A stretch of DNA of 64,000 nt from Persicitalea sp963803495 (GCA_963803495.1 CAWDMP010000002.1:682001-746000), one strand, 5' to 3'; positions 8,223 through 16,974 are shown, numbered from the stretch's first letter. Made by a program: numbers and translations. Notes: generated from the sequence alone by a model not told the origin.

Positions 8223-8972
8223 CTAAGCCGACAGCCGCATCATTCCGGGAACAGCCGTCACGAATTGGCGGGAAAAACGGTCTTTCAAAAGTTGGGCCAC
8301 GTTGCCCAGCAGGGCCATTTCGGACGCTTGCCAGGTGCGCAGGCGCGTCGTGTCCTCCACGCCCAGGTACATGAGGCGACCGTCGGGTCGTCGAAAGGGT
8401 ACCTCGTGGGCCCTGTGCGCCTCCATCGCGTCGACAAAATGACCGGGCGAATCGGCGTTGAACAGCGTGGCGGGCGGACAATACCCCAGGGTAGGCGATT
8501 CGCGCAGGTAGATGCGGCTCGCTTCCAGCGCTTCCAAAAGCACCTGTAGTACCTGGTCGACCGAATGGGAAAAACCGCTTCTCAGGGCCAGAGCGCAGCT
8601 GGCTTCGGCGCGCCGGAAACGCGCTGTCCGCTGGTCGGCGATGGCTTTGGCCTGACAGTTCAGGTCGAGTTGCCAGCGGTCGAGTGCCATGGCCAGCATC
8701 GCGTGCCAGGCCGTGTACTTCGGCTCGGTGTCTATCGTCAGGAAAGCCGTTTTGCCCTTGAGTACGGCTTGAAGTTCAGCGGGCGAGCCATCGGGCAGCG
8801 ACTGGCTGCAAATCAACATATCGAATCGTGCCCGCGCGCAGGCCAGCAGGGCGGCCCGCTTATCGGCTGCCCTGGTGAGCCGGTAGGGTAACCCACTGGA
8901 GCGAAGCGTATGCAATAAAGATTTTTGGGAAGGGCGGCCAACGGCGACCAATAATAGTTTAAGTGGTCTCAT
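8223..8972 (-). CDS. Atypical receiver-like protein with GAF-like C-terminal domain
   Basis: This 249-residue protein is probably cytoplasmic. The first 110 residues look like a receiver domain: LLLVAVGRPSQKSLLHTLRSSG, then FDMLICSQSLPDG. The acidic pair at strand 1 is missing, and the phospho-acceptor position four before the Pro is Ser56 instead of Asp. Residues about 130-245 resemble a GAF/PAS sensory domain, with RAEASCALALRSGFSHSVDQVLQVLL and a closing MALLGNVAQLLKDRF. It lies 3 bp upstream of the LytS-type kinase in the same operon and could be an accessory sensor or phosphorylation-independent adaptor. The domain assignment comes from pattern reading only. Confidence 0.65.
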   Translation of the reverse strand: MRPLKLLLVAVGRPSQKSLLHTLRSSGLPYRLTRAADKRAALLACARARFDMLICSQSLPDGSPAELQAVLKGKTAFLTIDTEPKYTAWHAMLAMALDRWQLDLNCQAKAIADQRTARFRRAEASCALALRSGFSHSVDQVLQVLLEALEASRIYLRESPTLGYCPPATLFNADSPGHFVDAMEAHRAHEVPFRRPDGRLMYLGVEDTTRLRTWQASEMALLGNVAQLLKDRFSRQFVTAVPGMMRLSA

Positions 8973-9250
8973 AACATAAGGGGTAGGGTGGTTGAGGAAT
9001 AAGGGAAACTATCAAATCACAAGGGGTAATTCGTTTTGATGAGTTCGATTCAGGCGCGCAGGTACTACCGTACTTGGCTAACCAAAGATTGACCTAAAAA
9101 CAACTGGCTGCCAACAATTGTATCCCAACGGCAGATTTTGGGTATTAAGCGAATCATTGCGGGGGTTGGCCCGAGGCCCGGAGCCTTCCTGCCGCCTTCT
9201 TACAAAGGTACCCCAGGGGCCGGGCGAAGACTTCTCGTATCGTGTCGAAA

Positions 9251-9290
9251 ACTTAGCGCATTGTTCCAAACCTTAGTGCATTGTGCCAAA
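9251..9290. repeat. Two tandem 20-bp direct repeats (possible operator)
   Basis: Two adjacent copies of a 20-bp unit, approximately 'cttagygcattgtkccaaa', lie at 9251-9270 and 9271-9290 with only a few mismatches. The 20-bp period is close to two helical turns, so a dimeric regulator could bind one DNA face. No coding frame explains them. Confidence 0.55.
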
Positions 9291-9351
9291 AACGCCCGAA
9301 GGGCGGGGCGGTGACTGCTGTTTGGCGGGAAACACAGAGCCCAGTTTGTCT

Positions 9352-9374
9352 CCCGGCTACCCGAAGTAGCCGGG
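9352..9374. other. Perfect 9-bp-stem hairpin in the leader region
   Basis: The arms cccggctac and gtagccggg are exact inverse complements around a 5-base loop (ccgaa). There is no following T-run, so it is not a canonical terminator. It lies about 385 bp upstream of the first SnoaL gene and could be a structured leader element or an operator. Confidence 0.5.
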
Positions 9375-9758
9375 TACGTCTCCCCTCCAATTTGTTCGGA
9401 ACTCTGGACCCACCTAAAGACAAATCATTCGAATTATACTCTATCAGTCGATGCCGTCTTGTGTTCGTCTCATCCGGTGCGTCGAGGCCAAGCCTGCATG
9501 TCACGGTGAGGAAGGGGATAGATTCTGAGATCAGGAGGTTGCGGGGGCAACTGAAAAATGGGCGCGGTGGTTTGGGTTTGGCCTGCGAACGGTTCACCCC
9601 CAGATTTTTCAGGTTCACCCAAAAAATACCGTCTGGCTTTTGCGCTTTTTCCCAAATTTAGAGCGTCAAATCTATTAGGCAGGTACCACAGAAGTACACG
9701 ACGGAAATCCAGAACCGGTCTCTGCCTTTCTATTCCTAAACCAACCTACTCAGCTATA

Positions 9759-10637
9759 ATGAACGCGAATAAAACGAACGCGAACAAGGCCCTCTCCCGC
9801 CGGTACTTCTACCAGGTAATGAACGGCATGAACGAAGACGCCGCTCACGAAATCCTCCATAAGGATTTTGTCTTCACCCTCCCCACCCACCCCGAACCTT
9901 TCAAGGGCCCTGACGGCTTCCTCGGCCTGACCAAGATGCTGCACACGGCGTTTCCTGATTTTTATATTAACCCCCAGGAAATGGTAGCCGGCGGCGACTG
10001 GGTCGTGACGCGCTGGGTCGGTGGCGGTACCCACACGGGTGGCCCGTTGGTAACGGTGAAGGGCGACATCGAGGCCAGCGGCAATTTCTTCGAGATCGAC
10101 GGCATGACCTGGCACACGATCAAGAAAGGTAAAATCACAGAATCCATCGGCCACGAGGATACCTTGGGCCTGATGATGCAGCTCGGCGTGATCCCTTCGG
10201 ATACCCCCGCTCCCGAGACGACCGCAAAGCAAAATGAGGAACTGGCTACCAGGTACTTCGAGGAGATCATGAGCGAAGGCAAGCTGGATGTGATTCCCGA
10301 AATTCTGGACCCATCGTTCGCCTTCATCATTCCCACCCAGCCCGAGCCCATCGCGGGCTACGAAGCTTTCACGGGCTTCGTGCAGTACCTGCGCAACGCC
10401 TTTCCCGACATCAAGTTCTCGGTACTGCGCCAGACCTCCGAGGGTAACAAAGTTGCCTCGCGCTGGTCGATCGAGGGCACCCACAAGGGCGAATTCCTGG
10501 GCGCCGAGCCAACCGGCAATTCAATCAAAGACTACGGCATCGACATCTTTACGATCCGCCACGGCAAGATCGTCTCGGTCCACGTCAACGAAAACGACTT
10601 CGGACTCATGCAGCAGCTGGGCGTAATCCCCGCCTGA
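9759..10637 (+). CDS. Tandem (two-domain) SnoaL/NTF2-fold ester cyclase-like protein
   Basis: This 292-residue protein starts at the ATG at 9759 (MNANKTNANKALS). The open frame upstream looks non-coding. It is two fused SnoaL-like domains (about 10-145 and 155-290), each with the layout of a helical start, a 'DPSF.FIIPTQPEPI.GYEAFTGFVQYLRNAFPD' type segment, and a C-terminal 'fGLMQQLGVIP' tail. SnoaL-like proteins form cone-shaped alpha+beta barrels used for small-molecule cyclisation, hydrolysis or isomerisation. The Asp near 'AFPD' may be catalytic. The two halves are diverged paralogues of each other and of the next three genes. Fusion of two such domains suggests a built-in dimer. Substrate unknown. 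Confidence 0.85.
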   Translation: MNANKTNANKALSRRYFYQVMNGMNEDAAHEILHKDFVFTLPTHPEPFKGPDGFLGLTKMLHTAFPDFYINPQEMVAGGDWVVTRWVGGGTHTGGPLVTVKGDIEASGNFFEIDGMTWHTIKKGKITESIGHEDTLGLMMQLGVIPSDTPAPETTAKQNEELATRYFEEIMSEGKLDVIPEILDPSFAFIIPTQPEPIAGYEAFTGFVQYLRNAFPDIKFSVLRQTSEGNKVASRWSIEGTHKGEFLGAEPTGNSIKDYGIDIFTIRHGKIVSVHVNENDFGLMQQLGVIPA

Positions 10638-10649
10638 TTACCTTTTCAA

Positions 10650-10711
10650 GCTATTTAATTTACTCAACGTTAATTTTTTTACTCAACTCAACCAATTCAT
10701 TTACTCAACAT
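10650..10711. repeat. Leader repeat 'ttactcaac' before a SnoaL gene
   Basis: The short gap upstream of the second SnoaL gene carries the word 'ttactcaac' about three times in direct orientation, ending next to the ATG. It belongs to the class of locus-specific, low-complexity leaders that precede many genes in this window. Confidence 0.6.
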
Positions 10712-10712
10712 T

Positions 10713-11150
10713 ATGGCAAACTCACCTGAACAAAACAACGCCGTCTGCGTAGAATTTTTCGAAGCCGCCTGGAACGACGGCAACGTCCGCGACGACCTCC
10801 TCACCGCCGACGCCATGGACCATTCCCAGGTAGGCGGCAAGCAGAAGTCGGAGCCCGGCTCCGGTAGTTTCAAGGGCATCGTGGGGATGTTTCGCGGGGC
10901 CATGCCCGACGTGAAGCTCACCATCGAAGACGAGATCTATGTCGCCGACAAGGTAGTACACCGCTGGCGGCTCAACGGCACCGACACGGGCGGGGTCATG
11001 GGTATGCCGCCTTCCGGCAAGCCCATCACGCTGTCGGGCACGACCACGGTACGCATGGAAGATGGCAAGATCGCGGAACGCTGGGCCAACGTAGACGAGC
11101 TGGGCCTCATGCAGCAGCTGGGCGTAGTACCCCCACCGCCGGGGGCCTGA
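10713..11150 (+). CDS. SnoaL-like ester cyclase-family protein (NTF2 fold)
   Basis: This 145-residue single-domain protein probably acts in the cytoplasm, as no signal peptide is seen. NAVCVEFFEAAWNDGN is the first helix, SGSFKGIVGMFRGAMPDVKLTIED the middle strand-turn with the family Pro-Asp, and the end reads DELGLMQQLGVVP, nearly the same tail as in both halves of the preceding protein. These are ester cyclase or SnoaL-like polyketide cyclase relatives. A PPSGKPITLSGTT segment matches the 'G.pptGk.v...g' motif of the family. It is the second of four consecutive paralogues. Function within the cluster is unknown; a hydrolase, isomerase or binding role are all possible. Confidence 0.85.
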   Translation: MANSPEQNNAVCVEFFEAAWNDGNVRDDLLTADAMDHSQVGGKQKSEPGSGSFKGIVGMFRGAMPDVKLTIEDEIYVADKVVHRWRLNGTDTGGVMGMPPSGKPITLSGTTTVRMEDGKIAERWANVDELGLMQQLGVVPPPPGA

Positions 11151-11186
11151 TGGGATTTAATTTTTTATAAAAAAACCAATTCCATC

Positions 11187-11624
11187 ATGGCAGACTTAGC
11201 AAAAAACCGGCAGACGATCATCCGCTTCTTTCAGGATGTGTGGAGTAAGGCCGATTTAGCAACGGTTGACGAGATACTTACTCCCGACTTCAAGTTCATC
11301 CTGGCGTTTGCGGTCATCGAAAACCGCGAAGCCTTTAAGAAGCTCCTGGCCGTTAATCACAGTGTTTTCCAGAACCTCACCTACCACGTAGACGACGAAG
11401 CGGGCGATGTGGTGGCCGACGTTACGAAGGGCGCGGGCTTCTGGCGGATGACCGCCCGGCACGTAGGTACCTGGCAAAACGTACCGGCCAGCAACGCCGA
11501 CGTCAGCATCACCGGGATAACCTACTTCAAATTTTCGCCTGAAGGCCAGCTCACCGAAGCCCGCGTTCACAACGACGTAATGGGCCTAATGAAGCAGATT
11601 GGCGGGGTGAAGATGGTGTACTAA
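11187..11624 (+). CDS. SnoaL-like / ester cyclase-family protein (NTF2 fold)
   Basis: This 145-residue paralogue lies 36 bp downstream of the previous one. The first helix reads RQTIIRFFQDVWSKADLATVDEIL, with TPDFKFIL after it. The C-terminal tail NDVMGLMKQIGGVKMVY is a variant of the cluster's 'GLMQQLGV' tail. The central 'G.ptGr' motif is missing and replaced by NVPASNADVSITG, so the active-site shape probably differs from its neighbours. This is the most diverged of the four. No signal peptide. Likely co-transcribed with the surrounding SnoaL genes. Confidence 0.8.
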   Translation: MADLAKNRQTIIRFFQDVWSKADLATVDEILTPDFKFILAFAVIENREAFKKLLAVNHSVFQNLTYHVDDEAGDVVADVTKGAGFWRMTARHVGTWQNVPASNADVSITGITYFKFSPEGQLTEARVHNDVMGLMKQIGGVKMVY

Positions 11625-11709
11625 ATGGAGTCGATGAGTTCAGGAGTTGATGAGTCTAAACTCTTGAACTTATTGACTCACAAACTTTAAACTTTAAACT
11701 CAACAAAAA

Positions 11710-12120
11710 ATGTCTACCCTTCAAAAAAACAAAGAAATAGTAAGCGGTTACGTGCAGGCCATTTTGGTGGAGCGCGATTTCAGCAAATTTGCTGGCTTCA
11801 CGCACCCCGATTTTTACATCGACCGCTCGGCCGTTCCCGACGCCATTCAGGGCGAAGAAGGGCTGCACACCCAAATGGATATGCTCTACGGGGCTTTTCC
11901 CGATCTGGACCTTAAAGTTGTCAACATGGTCGCCGAGGGCGACATGGTCGTCGTGCGCTTCGCGGCCCCCGGTACCCAGACGGGCGAGTTTGCGGGTATT
12001 CCGGCTACGGGCCGCAAGGCTACCTGGAAGGGCTTGGTGATGTACCACGTCGTGGGCGACAAGATCAAGGAAGCCTGGGCCAACTGGGACGACTGGGGCC
12101 TGATCGAGCAGTTAAAGTAA
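11710..12120 (+). CDS. SnoaL-like ester cyclase-family protein (NTF2 fold)
   Basis: This 136-residue protein is a typical single-domain SnoaL-like member. It has the N-terminal helix KNKEIVSGYVQAILVERDFSKF, the segment GLHTQMDMLYGAFPDLDLKVVNMVAEGDMVVVRF, the motif TQTGEFAGIPATGRKATWKGL, and the tail NWDDWGLIEQLK. The AFPD Asp and the H in FTHPDF are candidate functional residues. It is preceded by an A/T-rich leader made of 'aaactttaaact' words. It is the last of the four consecutive paralogues and is followed after 64 bp by a DJ-1/PfpI gene. Confidence 0.86.
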   Translation: MSTLQKNKEIVSGYVQAILVERDFSKFAGFTHPDFYIDRSAVPDAIQGEEGLHTQMDMLYGAFPDLDLKVVNMVAEGDMVVVRFAAPGTQTGEFAGIPATGRKATWKGLVMYHVVGDKIKEAWANWDDWGLIEQLK

Positions 12121-12184
12121 ACAGGCGGCTTCCGAACCGAAGCAGCGTATAGAAAGCACCGTAATTCTAAAATAAAGCAACGTT

Positions 12185-13012
12185 ATGTCAAAAAAAGTAC
12201 TGGCCATCCTCTCGGAATACGGCTACTGGGGCGTCGAACTCGTCGGCCCGCTCGAAAAACTGGAAGCGGCGGGCTACACCGTCGATTTTATGACCATGCA
12301 CGGCAAAAAGGCCGAGGCCCTACCCCCCAGCTACGACACTACCTACGTGGACCCACCGCTCGGAATGTGCGTCACGACGGAGGAAGCCGCCGAAAAAGTC
12401 AAGGCGTTCGAGGCGACCAACCGCCTGGAAAAGAGCTTGAATATGTCGGAGATGATCCCGGAGCGGCCCTATTTCTCGGAACCCGACTTCCTGCGCAAAT
12501 TCGAGCAATACTACGCCGACCTGAAAGTGGCCCAGGAAAAGCTTACCGAAGAGTATGCCTCCGTGCTGCTGGTAGGCGGGAGCGGTCCGATCATCGACAT
12601 GGTCAATAATCAGCGCGTCCACGACATCATCCTGGCTTTTTACAATAAGCAGATGCCCGTCGCCGGGATTTGCTACGGCGTGGCGCCACTGGTTTTTGCC
12701 CGCGATTTCAACGAGCGCAAATCCATTCTGCGCGGCAAGCACGTCACCGGTCACTGCATCGAGTATGACTACCACGACGGCACCGGCTTCCTGAACACCG
12801 ACCTGAACATGGGCCCGCCGCCCTACGTGCTGGAGTACCTGCTCGCCGACGCTGTCGCACCCGACGGACAGTACCACGGCAACTTCGGCAAGGAGACTTC
12901 CGTGATCGTGGACTATCCCTTCATCACGGCCCGTTCGCTCCAGTGCTCGTTTGAGTTTGGGGAGCAGTTCGTCAATGTTTTGGACAATGGACTCACGCGT
13001 TATGGCTGGTAA
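12185..13012 (+). CDS. DJ-1/PfpI family protein, long form
   Basis: This 275-residue cytoplasmic protein belongs to the class I glutamine amidotransferase-like superfamily. It opens with KVLAILSEYGYWGVELVGPLEKL, where the Glu18 region matches the DJ-1 elbow-partner Glu, and has the nucleophile Cys163 in PVAGICYGVAPLVFA. An inserted helical stretch (about 65-125) makes it longer than plain DJ-1 (about 190). Relatives act as glyoxalase III, chaperones, proteases or amidases, so the chemistry cannot be fixed. The stop overlaps the start of the downstream ThDP enzyme by 11 bp (13002-13012), showing tight translational coupling of the two. Confidence 0.88.
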   Translation: MSKKVLAILSEYGYWGVELVGPLEKLEAAGYTVDFMTMHGKKAEALPPSYDTTYVDPPLGMCVTTEEAAEKVKAFEATNRLEKSLNMSEMIPERPYFSEPDFLRKFEQYYADLKVAQEKLTEEYASVLLVGGSGPIIDMVNNQRVHDIILAFYNKQMPVAGICYGVAPLVFARDFNERKSILRGKHVTGHCIEYDYHDGTGFLNTDLNMGPPPYVLEYLLADAVAPDGQYHGNFGKETSVIVDYPFITARSLQCSFEFGEQFVNVLDNGLTRYGW

Positions 13013-14708
13013 AACCGGAAATCAGAAGATCATCGAGCAGTTCCTGGCTGACGGTATGGACCATATGTACGGCAACCCCGGCACGGTGGAGCAGGGCTTC
13101 CTCGACGCCGTGGCGGAGTACCCCGACATGAAGTACATCCTCACTTTGCAGGAAAGCGTAGCCCTCATGATGGCCGACGGCCATGCCCGCTACACCCAAA
13201 AGCCCACGCTGGTGCAACTGCACAGCGCGCCCGGCATCGGCAACGCGGTCGGCGCGGCCTACCAGGCCAAGCGCGGCCACGCGCCGCTGGTCATCATCGG
13301 CTCCGACGCGGGTACCCAGTACATGAACATGGACGCCCAGATGGCCAACGACCTCGTGGGTATGATGGAACCCGTCACCAAGTTTTCGACCATGGCGCTG
13401 TCGTCCAAGTCCCTGTTGCGGACGGTGCGGCAGGCGGTCAAAATCGCTGCCACGCCACCGATGGGTCCGGTATACGTCTGCCTGCCGATGAATATCCTGG
13501 ACGAGCCCAACGATGAGCCCGTCTTTCCGACCTGCATCCCGTCCACCCGCGTACGGCCCGACGATTCCATCATCAAAGAGGCTGCTCAGGCGCTGCTCGC
13601 TGCCAAAAAACCGATGATGTTTATCGGTGATGGTGTGGCCTACTCCGACGCTATCCCCGAAATGACCCGCGTGGCGGAGCTACTGGGGGCTGAGGTCTAC
13701 GGCGTGGAATTCGGCGATCTCGTGATGGACAATACCCACCCGCTCTACCAGGGTACGACCGGCCACATGTTCGGCTCGTTCAGCAAGCCGATCACGAGCA
13801 AGGGCGACGCCAACCTGATCGTGGGTACCTACATGATGCCGGAGGTTTTTCCCGAAGAGGGCGAGATATACGCCGAGGGGGCCAAAGTGATTCACTTCGA
13901 CCTGAACGCCTACGAAATCGCCAAGAACCACCGCGTGGATCTGGGCGTGGTAGCTGACCCGAAGCTTTCGATGCAAGCGCTGGCCGACGAGCTGGAAGCC
14001 ACCATGACCGACGACTACCGGCAGCTGGCCGTCGCCCGCGTGCAGGAACTCGGCGAGGCGAAAAAGCAGAAACTGGCGGCGGAATTTGCAAAAGATCAGG
14101 AGCAAAAGGGCAAATCGCCTTTGCAGATGTCGCAATTCGCTGAGGTTTTGGCCCAAAAACTCCCTTCGGACGCCATCGTTTTCGACGAGGCGCTGACGAG
14201 TTCCCCCGCCATCACCCGCTACATACCCCCGCGCGAGGCGGGCCATTACTTCGCCACGCGGGGCGGCTCGTTGGGCGTCGGATTTCCGGGCGCGATCGGT
14301 CTGAAACTCGCCAACCCCGACAAGACCGTGATTGGTTTTGCGGGCGACGGCGGCAGCATGTACACAATTCAGGCGCTGTGGTCGGCGGTACGGCACAAGG
14401 CGGGGGCCAAGTTCGTGGTTTGCAACAACGGCTCCTACAAACTCCTGCAAATGAACATCGACGTGTACTGGAAAGAGCGCGACATGAAGAAGCACGACTA
14501 CCCGCTGCCTTTCGACCTCTCCTACCCCGCCACCCGCTTCGACCTGCTGGCGCAAGCCATGGGCGTGAAAGCGGTGCGGGTCGAAAAAGAGGAGGAAATC
14601 GGACCGGCAGTCGAAAAAATGCTGGCCGACGATGAGCCTTTCCTCATCGACCTGGTACTCGAAGGCGACCACAAGTCGGACTGGGTACAGGTGAACTGCT
14701 CGCAATAA
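13002..14708 (+). CDS. Thiamine diphosphate-dependent enzyme, benzoylformate decarboxylase-like
   Basis: This 568-residue protein starts at the ATG at 13002, overlapping the upstream gene by 11 bp. It has the three-domain ThDP layout. The N-terminal PYR domain has MYGNPGTVEQGFLDA, with activating Glu30, and LHSAPGIGNAVGAAY. A central domain lies at about 190-330. The C-terminal PP domain opens the cofactor motif with GFAGDGGSMY and closes it about 27 residues later with NNGSY. IPPREAGHYFATRGGSLGVGFPGAIG resembles benzoylformate decarboxylase. Such enzymes decarboxylate 2-keto acids or do carboligations. The neighbouring GMC oxidoreductase would fit a pathway passing an aldehyde or alcohol, but that is inference. 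Confidence 0.9.
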   Translation: MAGKTGNQKIIEQFLADGMDHMYGNPGTVEQGFLDAVAEYPDMKYILTLQESVALMMADGHARYTQKPTLVQLHSAPGIGNAVGAAYQAKRGHAPLVIIGSDAGTQYMNMDAQMANDLVGMMEPVTKFSTMALSSKSLLRTVRQAVKIAATPPMGPVYVCLPMNILDEPNDEPVFPTCIPSTRVRPDDSIIKEAAQALLAAKKPMMFIGDGVAYSDAIPEMTRVAELLGAEVYGVEFGDLVMDNTHPLYQGTTGHMFGSFSKPITSKGDANLIVGTYMMPEVFPEEGEIYAEGAKVIHFDLNAYEIAKNHRVDLGVVADPKLSMQALADELEATMTDDYRQLAVARVQELGEAKKQKLAAEFAKDQEQKGKSPLQMSQFAEVLAQKLPSDAIVFDEALTSSPAITRYIPPREAGHYFATRGGSLGVGFPGAIGLKLANPDKTVIGFAGDGGSMYTIQALWSAVRHKAGAKFVVCNNGSYKLLQMNIDVYWKERDMKKHDYPLPFDLSYPATRFDLLAQAMGVKAVRVEKEEEIGPAVEKMLADDEPFLIDLVLEGDHKSDWVQVNCSQ

Positions 14709-14728
14709 AAAAAGCTATCAGCAAAACC

Positions 14729-16267
14729 ATGAATACGGAATCGACATACGACTACATCATCATCGGCGCGGGGGCGGCGGGTTGCGTATTGGCCAATCGG
14801 CTGAGTGCCAAGCCCGACCTACGTGTGCTGCTGATCGAAGCGGGCGGCCTTGATGATGCTCCGGCGATTCAAGATCCCGCCGGGTTCGTGAGTCTGTGGG
14901 GCTCGGATGTCGATTGGCAACTCAACACGACTGAACAGCCCGGCTTGGCCGATCGTGCCATCACCATCAACCAGGGCAAGGTACTGGGCGGTAGTACGTC
15001 GATCAACGCTATGATGTACGTACGGGGTAATCCCGGCAACTTCGACGCCTGGGCTGCCTCTGGCGCGACCGGCTGGAGCTACGAGGAGGTGCTACCCTAC
15101 TTCAAGAAAATTGAAAACTACGAAGGGGGTACTTCCGAGTACCACAGTACCGAGGGCGAGCTGAGCATCCGCGACTGTCCCGACGATGTCATGCGCTCCG
15201 AGCATTTCCTGCAAGGTGCCACCGAACTCGGCTTCGACGGCCCCCACCACGACTACAACGGCGCACGCCAGGAAGGCGCGGGCCTGCTGCAATTTCATAT
15301 CGACAAAGACGACCAACGCGCCAACGCGGCAGCGGCTTTCCTCCATCCCATCGAAGACCGGGATAACCTTACACTATACACACACACAACTGTAAGCAAG
15401 GTACTTATCGAAAATGGCATAGCCAAGGGGGTGGAAATAAAGGGGGCCAACGCTGCGGTTCGGCGCGTGAAAGCGGAGAAGGAAGTTGTCGTTTCGGCGG
15501 GAGCACTGGCCTCGCCCAAACTACTGCTGCTGTCGGGTATCGGTCCGGCGGAGGATTTGAAAAAGTTAAAAATTCCGGTGGCCGCCGATTTGCCGGGCGT
15601 GGGTAAAAACTTGCAAGACCACCTGCAACTCCCCATGATCTTCCGGTCCAAGATCCCGATGCCTATGACCACGCTACTCACGGGCAATGTCCTTTTTGCC
15701 CGGACGAGGGAAGGCGCGGGCGTACCGGATTTGCAACTGAATTTCACGCCCAGTATTCCTGCCCCGCTGGCCCCGGTCCTCCCGGATTTGGGCGGTCCCG
15801 CCTGCATTTTCCTGCCCATTCTGGTGCAGCCCGAAAGCCGGGGTACCGTCACGCTTCGCTCGGCCGATCCTACCGACGCGCCCGTAGTGAATCCTAATTA
15901 TCTGAAAGAAACGGCCGACGTAGAAACCCTGGTCAAAGCCGCGCAACTGGTGCGGGATTTGGCCAAAACCAAGACATTCAGCGATCTGGGCGGCGATGAA
16001 CTCATGCCCGGCGAAGCGGCCGACCTGCCTAGCTTCGTCCGCGCCCAAAGCACTACCCTTTGGCACCCGGCGGGTACCTGCAAGATGGGCACCGACGCGA
16101 TGGCCGTGGTCGATCCCCGACTGAAAGTACTAGGCGTGCAAGGGCTGCGCGTCGCCGATGCTTCGGTAATGCCGACCGTTACGAGTGGCAACACGGTGGC
16201 CGCCTGTTACATGATTGGCGAAAAAGCCGCCGATATGATTTTGCACGACTTAACCCCACAGCCATGA
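14729..16267 (+). CDS. GMC family oxidoreductase (choline dehydrogenase-like)
   Basis: This 512-residue FAD enzyme has the dinucleotide-binding start DYIIIGAGAAGCVLANRLS and LLIEAGG. The GMC signature 1 is GKVLGGSTSINAMMYVRG, followed by NFDAWAASGATGWSYEEVLPYF. A signature 2-like stretch reads GALASPKLLLLSGIG. The catalytic C-terminal region has LWHPAGTCKMG and TSGNTVAACYMIGEKAADMIL. It oxidises an alcohol to an aldehyde or ketone. There is no signal peptide, so it is probably cytoplasmic or membrane-peripheral. The ATGA overlap with the following membrane-protein gene suggests that protein is its partner, possibly an electron acceptor or anchor. Confidence 0.93.
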   Translation: MNTESTYDYIIIGAGAAGCVLANRLSAKPDLRVLLIEAGGLDDAPAIQDPAGFVSLWGSDVDWQLNTTEQPGLADRAITINQGKVLGGSTSINAMMYVRGNPGNFDAWAASGATGWSYEEVLPYFKKIENYEGGTSEYHSTEGELSIRDCPDDVMRSEHFLQGATELGFDGPHHDYNGARQEGAGLLQFHIDKDDQRANAAAAFLHPIEDRDNLTLYTHTTVSKVLIENGIAKGVEIKGANAAVRRVKAEKEVVVSAGALASPKLLLLSGIGPAEDLKKLKIPVAADLPGVGKNLQDHLQLPMIFRSKIPMPMTTLLTGNVLFARTREGAGVPDLQLNFTPSIPAPLAPVLPDLGGPACIFLPILVQPESRGTVTLRSADPTDAPVVNPNYLKETADVETLVKAAQLVRDLAKTKTFSDLGGDELMPGEAADLPSFVRAQSTTLWHPAGTCKMGTDAMAVVDPRLKVLGVQGLRVADASVMPTVTSGNTVAACYMIGEKAADMILHDLTPQP

Positions 16268-16974
16268 ACGCACCTACCCTAATGGCCCGGGTCCTGGTCC
16301 GGTTGCCCAACCTCGTCACGCTGCTTTTCTCGCTCACGCTGGTAGCGGGTTTCAAGCTCTTGAACGACCGCTTTCACTGGAGTAGCGCACCCTCGTTCTC
16401 GCTCAGCGAGTGGAACGACGTGCTGGTACTGCTGTCGTTTCTCTCGACGCTGCTGTTCATTTTTACCGCCTGGCTGGGCTTCAACATCCTGATCGAACAG
16501 GTACCTTACAAAGATTCTTTCAATCGGTTTTTGTTCGACGCCGCCCGATTTTCGGCCGTGTTCCCGATCTTGATGTGGTCTTTTCTGGCCGAGAATCCGA
16601 CCCATTTCCAGGTCTTTACCTTCGGGTTGGCAAGTTGGCACCTCGCGATGGCGCTCTGGTTTGTATGGCCCCGATTGCTTGGCCGCACCCACCGAAGCGG
16701 CCACTCCAACGACTTGTACAGCCACGTCACCGCATCGGTCGTGTACCTGGCCCTAGGGCTGGTGTACTACCAATTTGTGGCCAAAGACTGGGCCACCGAG
16801 CCCAATGAAACCCTACGCATCGGATTGGTACTGGGCGTCCTAATATTCCTGATCAGCTGGTCGGTTAATCGGCTGATCATTTTACAAAAAAGATTATTGG
16901 CCGAAGCCGTAGAAGCAGATTTGCCGACAGTCCAAGGGCTGAAGCCCAAGGCAATGAAATCCGAAATTAATTAA
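16264..16974 (+). CDS. Polytopic membrane protein coupled to the GMC oxidoreductase
   Basis: This 236-residue protein starts at the ATG at 16264, overlapping the GMC stop by 4 bp. I count six to seven hydrophobic segments (for example LPNLVTLLFSLTLVAGF, VLVLLSFLSTLLFIFTAWLG, FPILMWSFLA, FGLASWHLAMALWFVW, VVYLALGLVYYQFVA, IGLVLGVLIFLISWSVN). Conserved His residues that could bind haem are not clear. It has no recognised family. Coupling with the dehydrogenase suggests a role in its localisation or electron flow, but this is only context. Confidence 0.7.
   Translation: MNAPTLMARVLVRLPNLVTLLFSLTLVAGFKLLNDRFHWSSAPSFSLSEWNDVLVLLSFLSTLLFIFTAWLGFNILIEQVPYKDSFNRFLFDAARFSAVFPILMWSFLAENPTHFQVFTFGLASWHLAMALWFVWPRLLGRTHRSGHSNDLYSHVTASVVYLALGLVYYQFVAKDWATEPNETLRIGLVLGVLIFLISWSVNRLIILQKRLLAEAVEADLPTVQGLKPKAMKSEIN

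Larger units (their letters stand above)
8973..9758. other. 786-bp divergent intergenic region with direct repeats and hairpins
   Basis: This long region separates the reverse-strand sensor operon from the forward SnoaL cluster. Open frames here are short, compositionally odd and lack family features, so I see no gene. It contains two adjacent 20-bp direct repeats (9251-9290), a small 'cgcccgaagggcg' hairpin at about 9293-9305, and a perfect 9-bp-stem hairpin at 9352-9374. It likely holds promoters for both flanking operons, but I could not place one confidently. The real start of the next gene is the ATG at 9759. Confidence 0.6.

Noticed and set aside
9253..9661. Overlapping open frames on both strands in the gap before the SnoaL cluster
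   Set aside because: No recognisable domain and odd composition; they cover hairpins and direct repeats.
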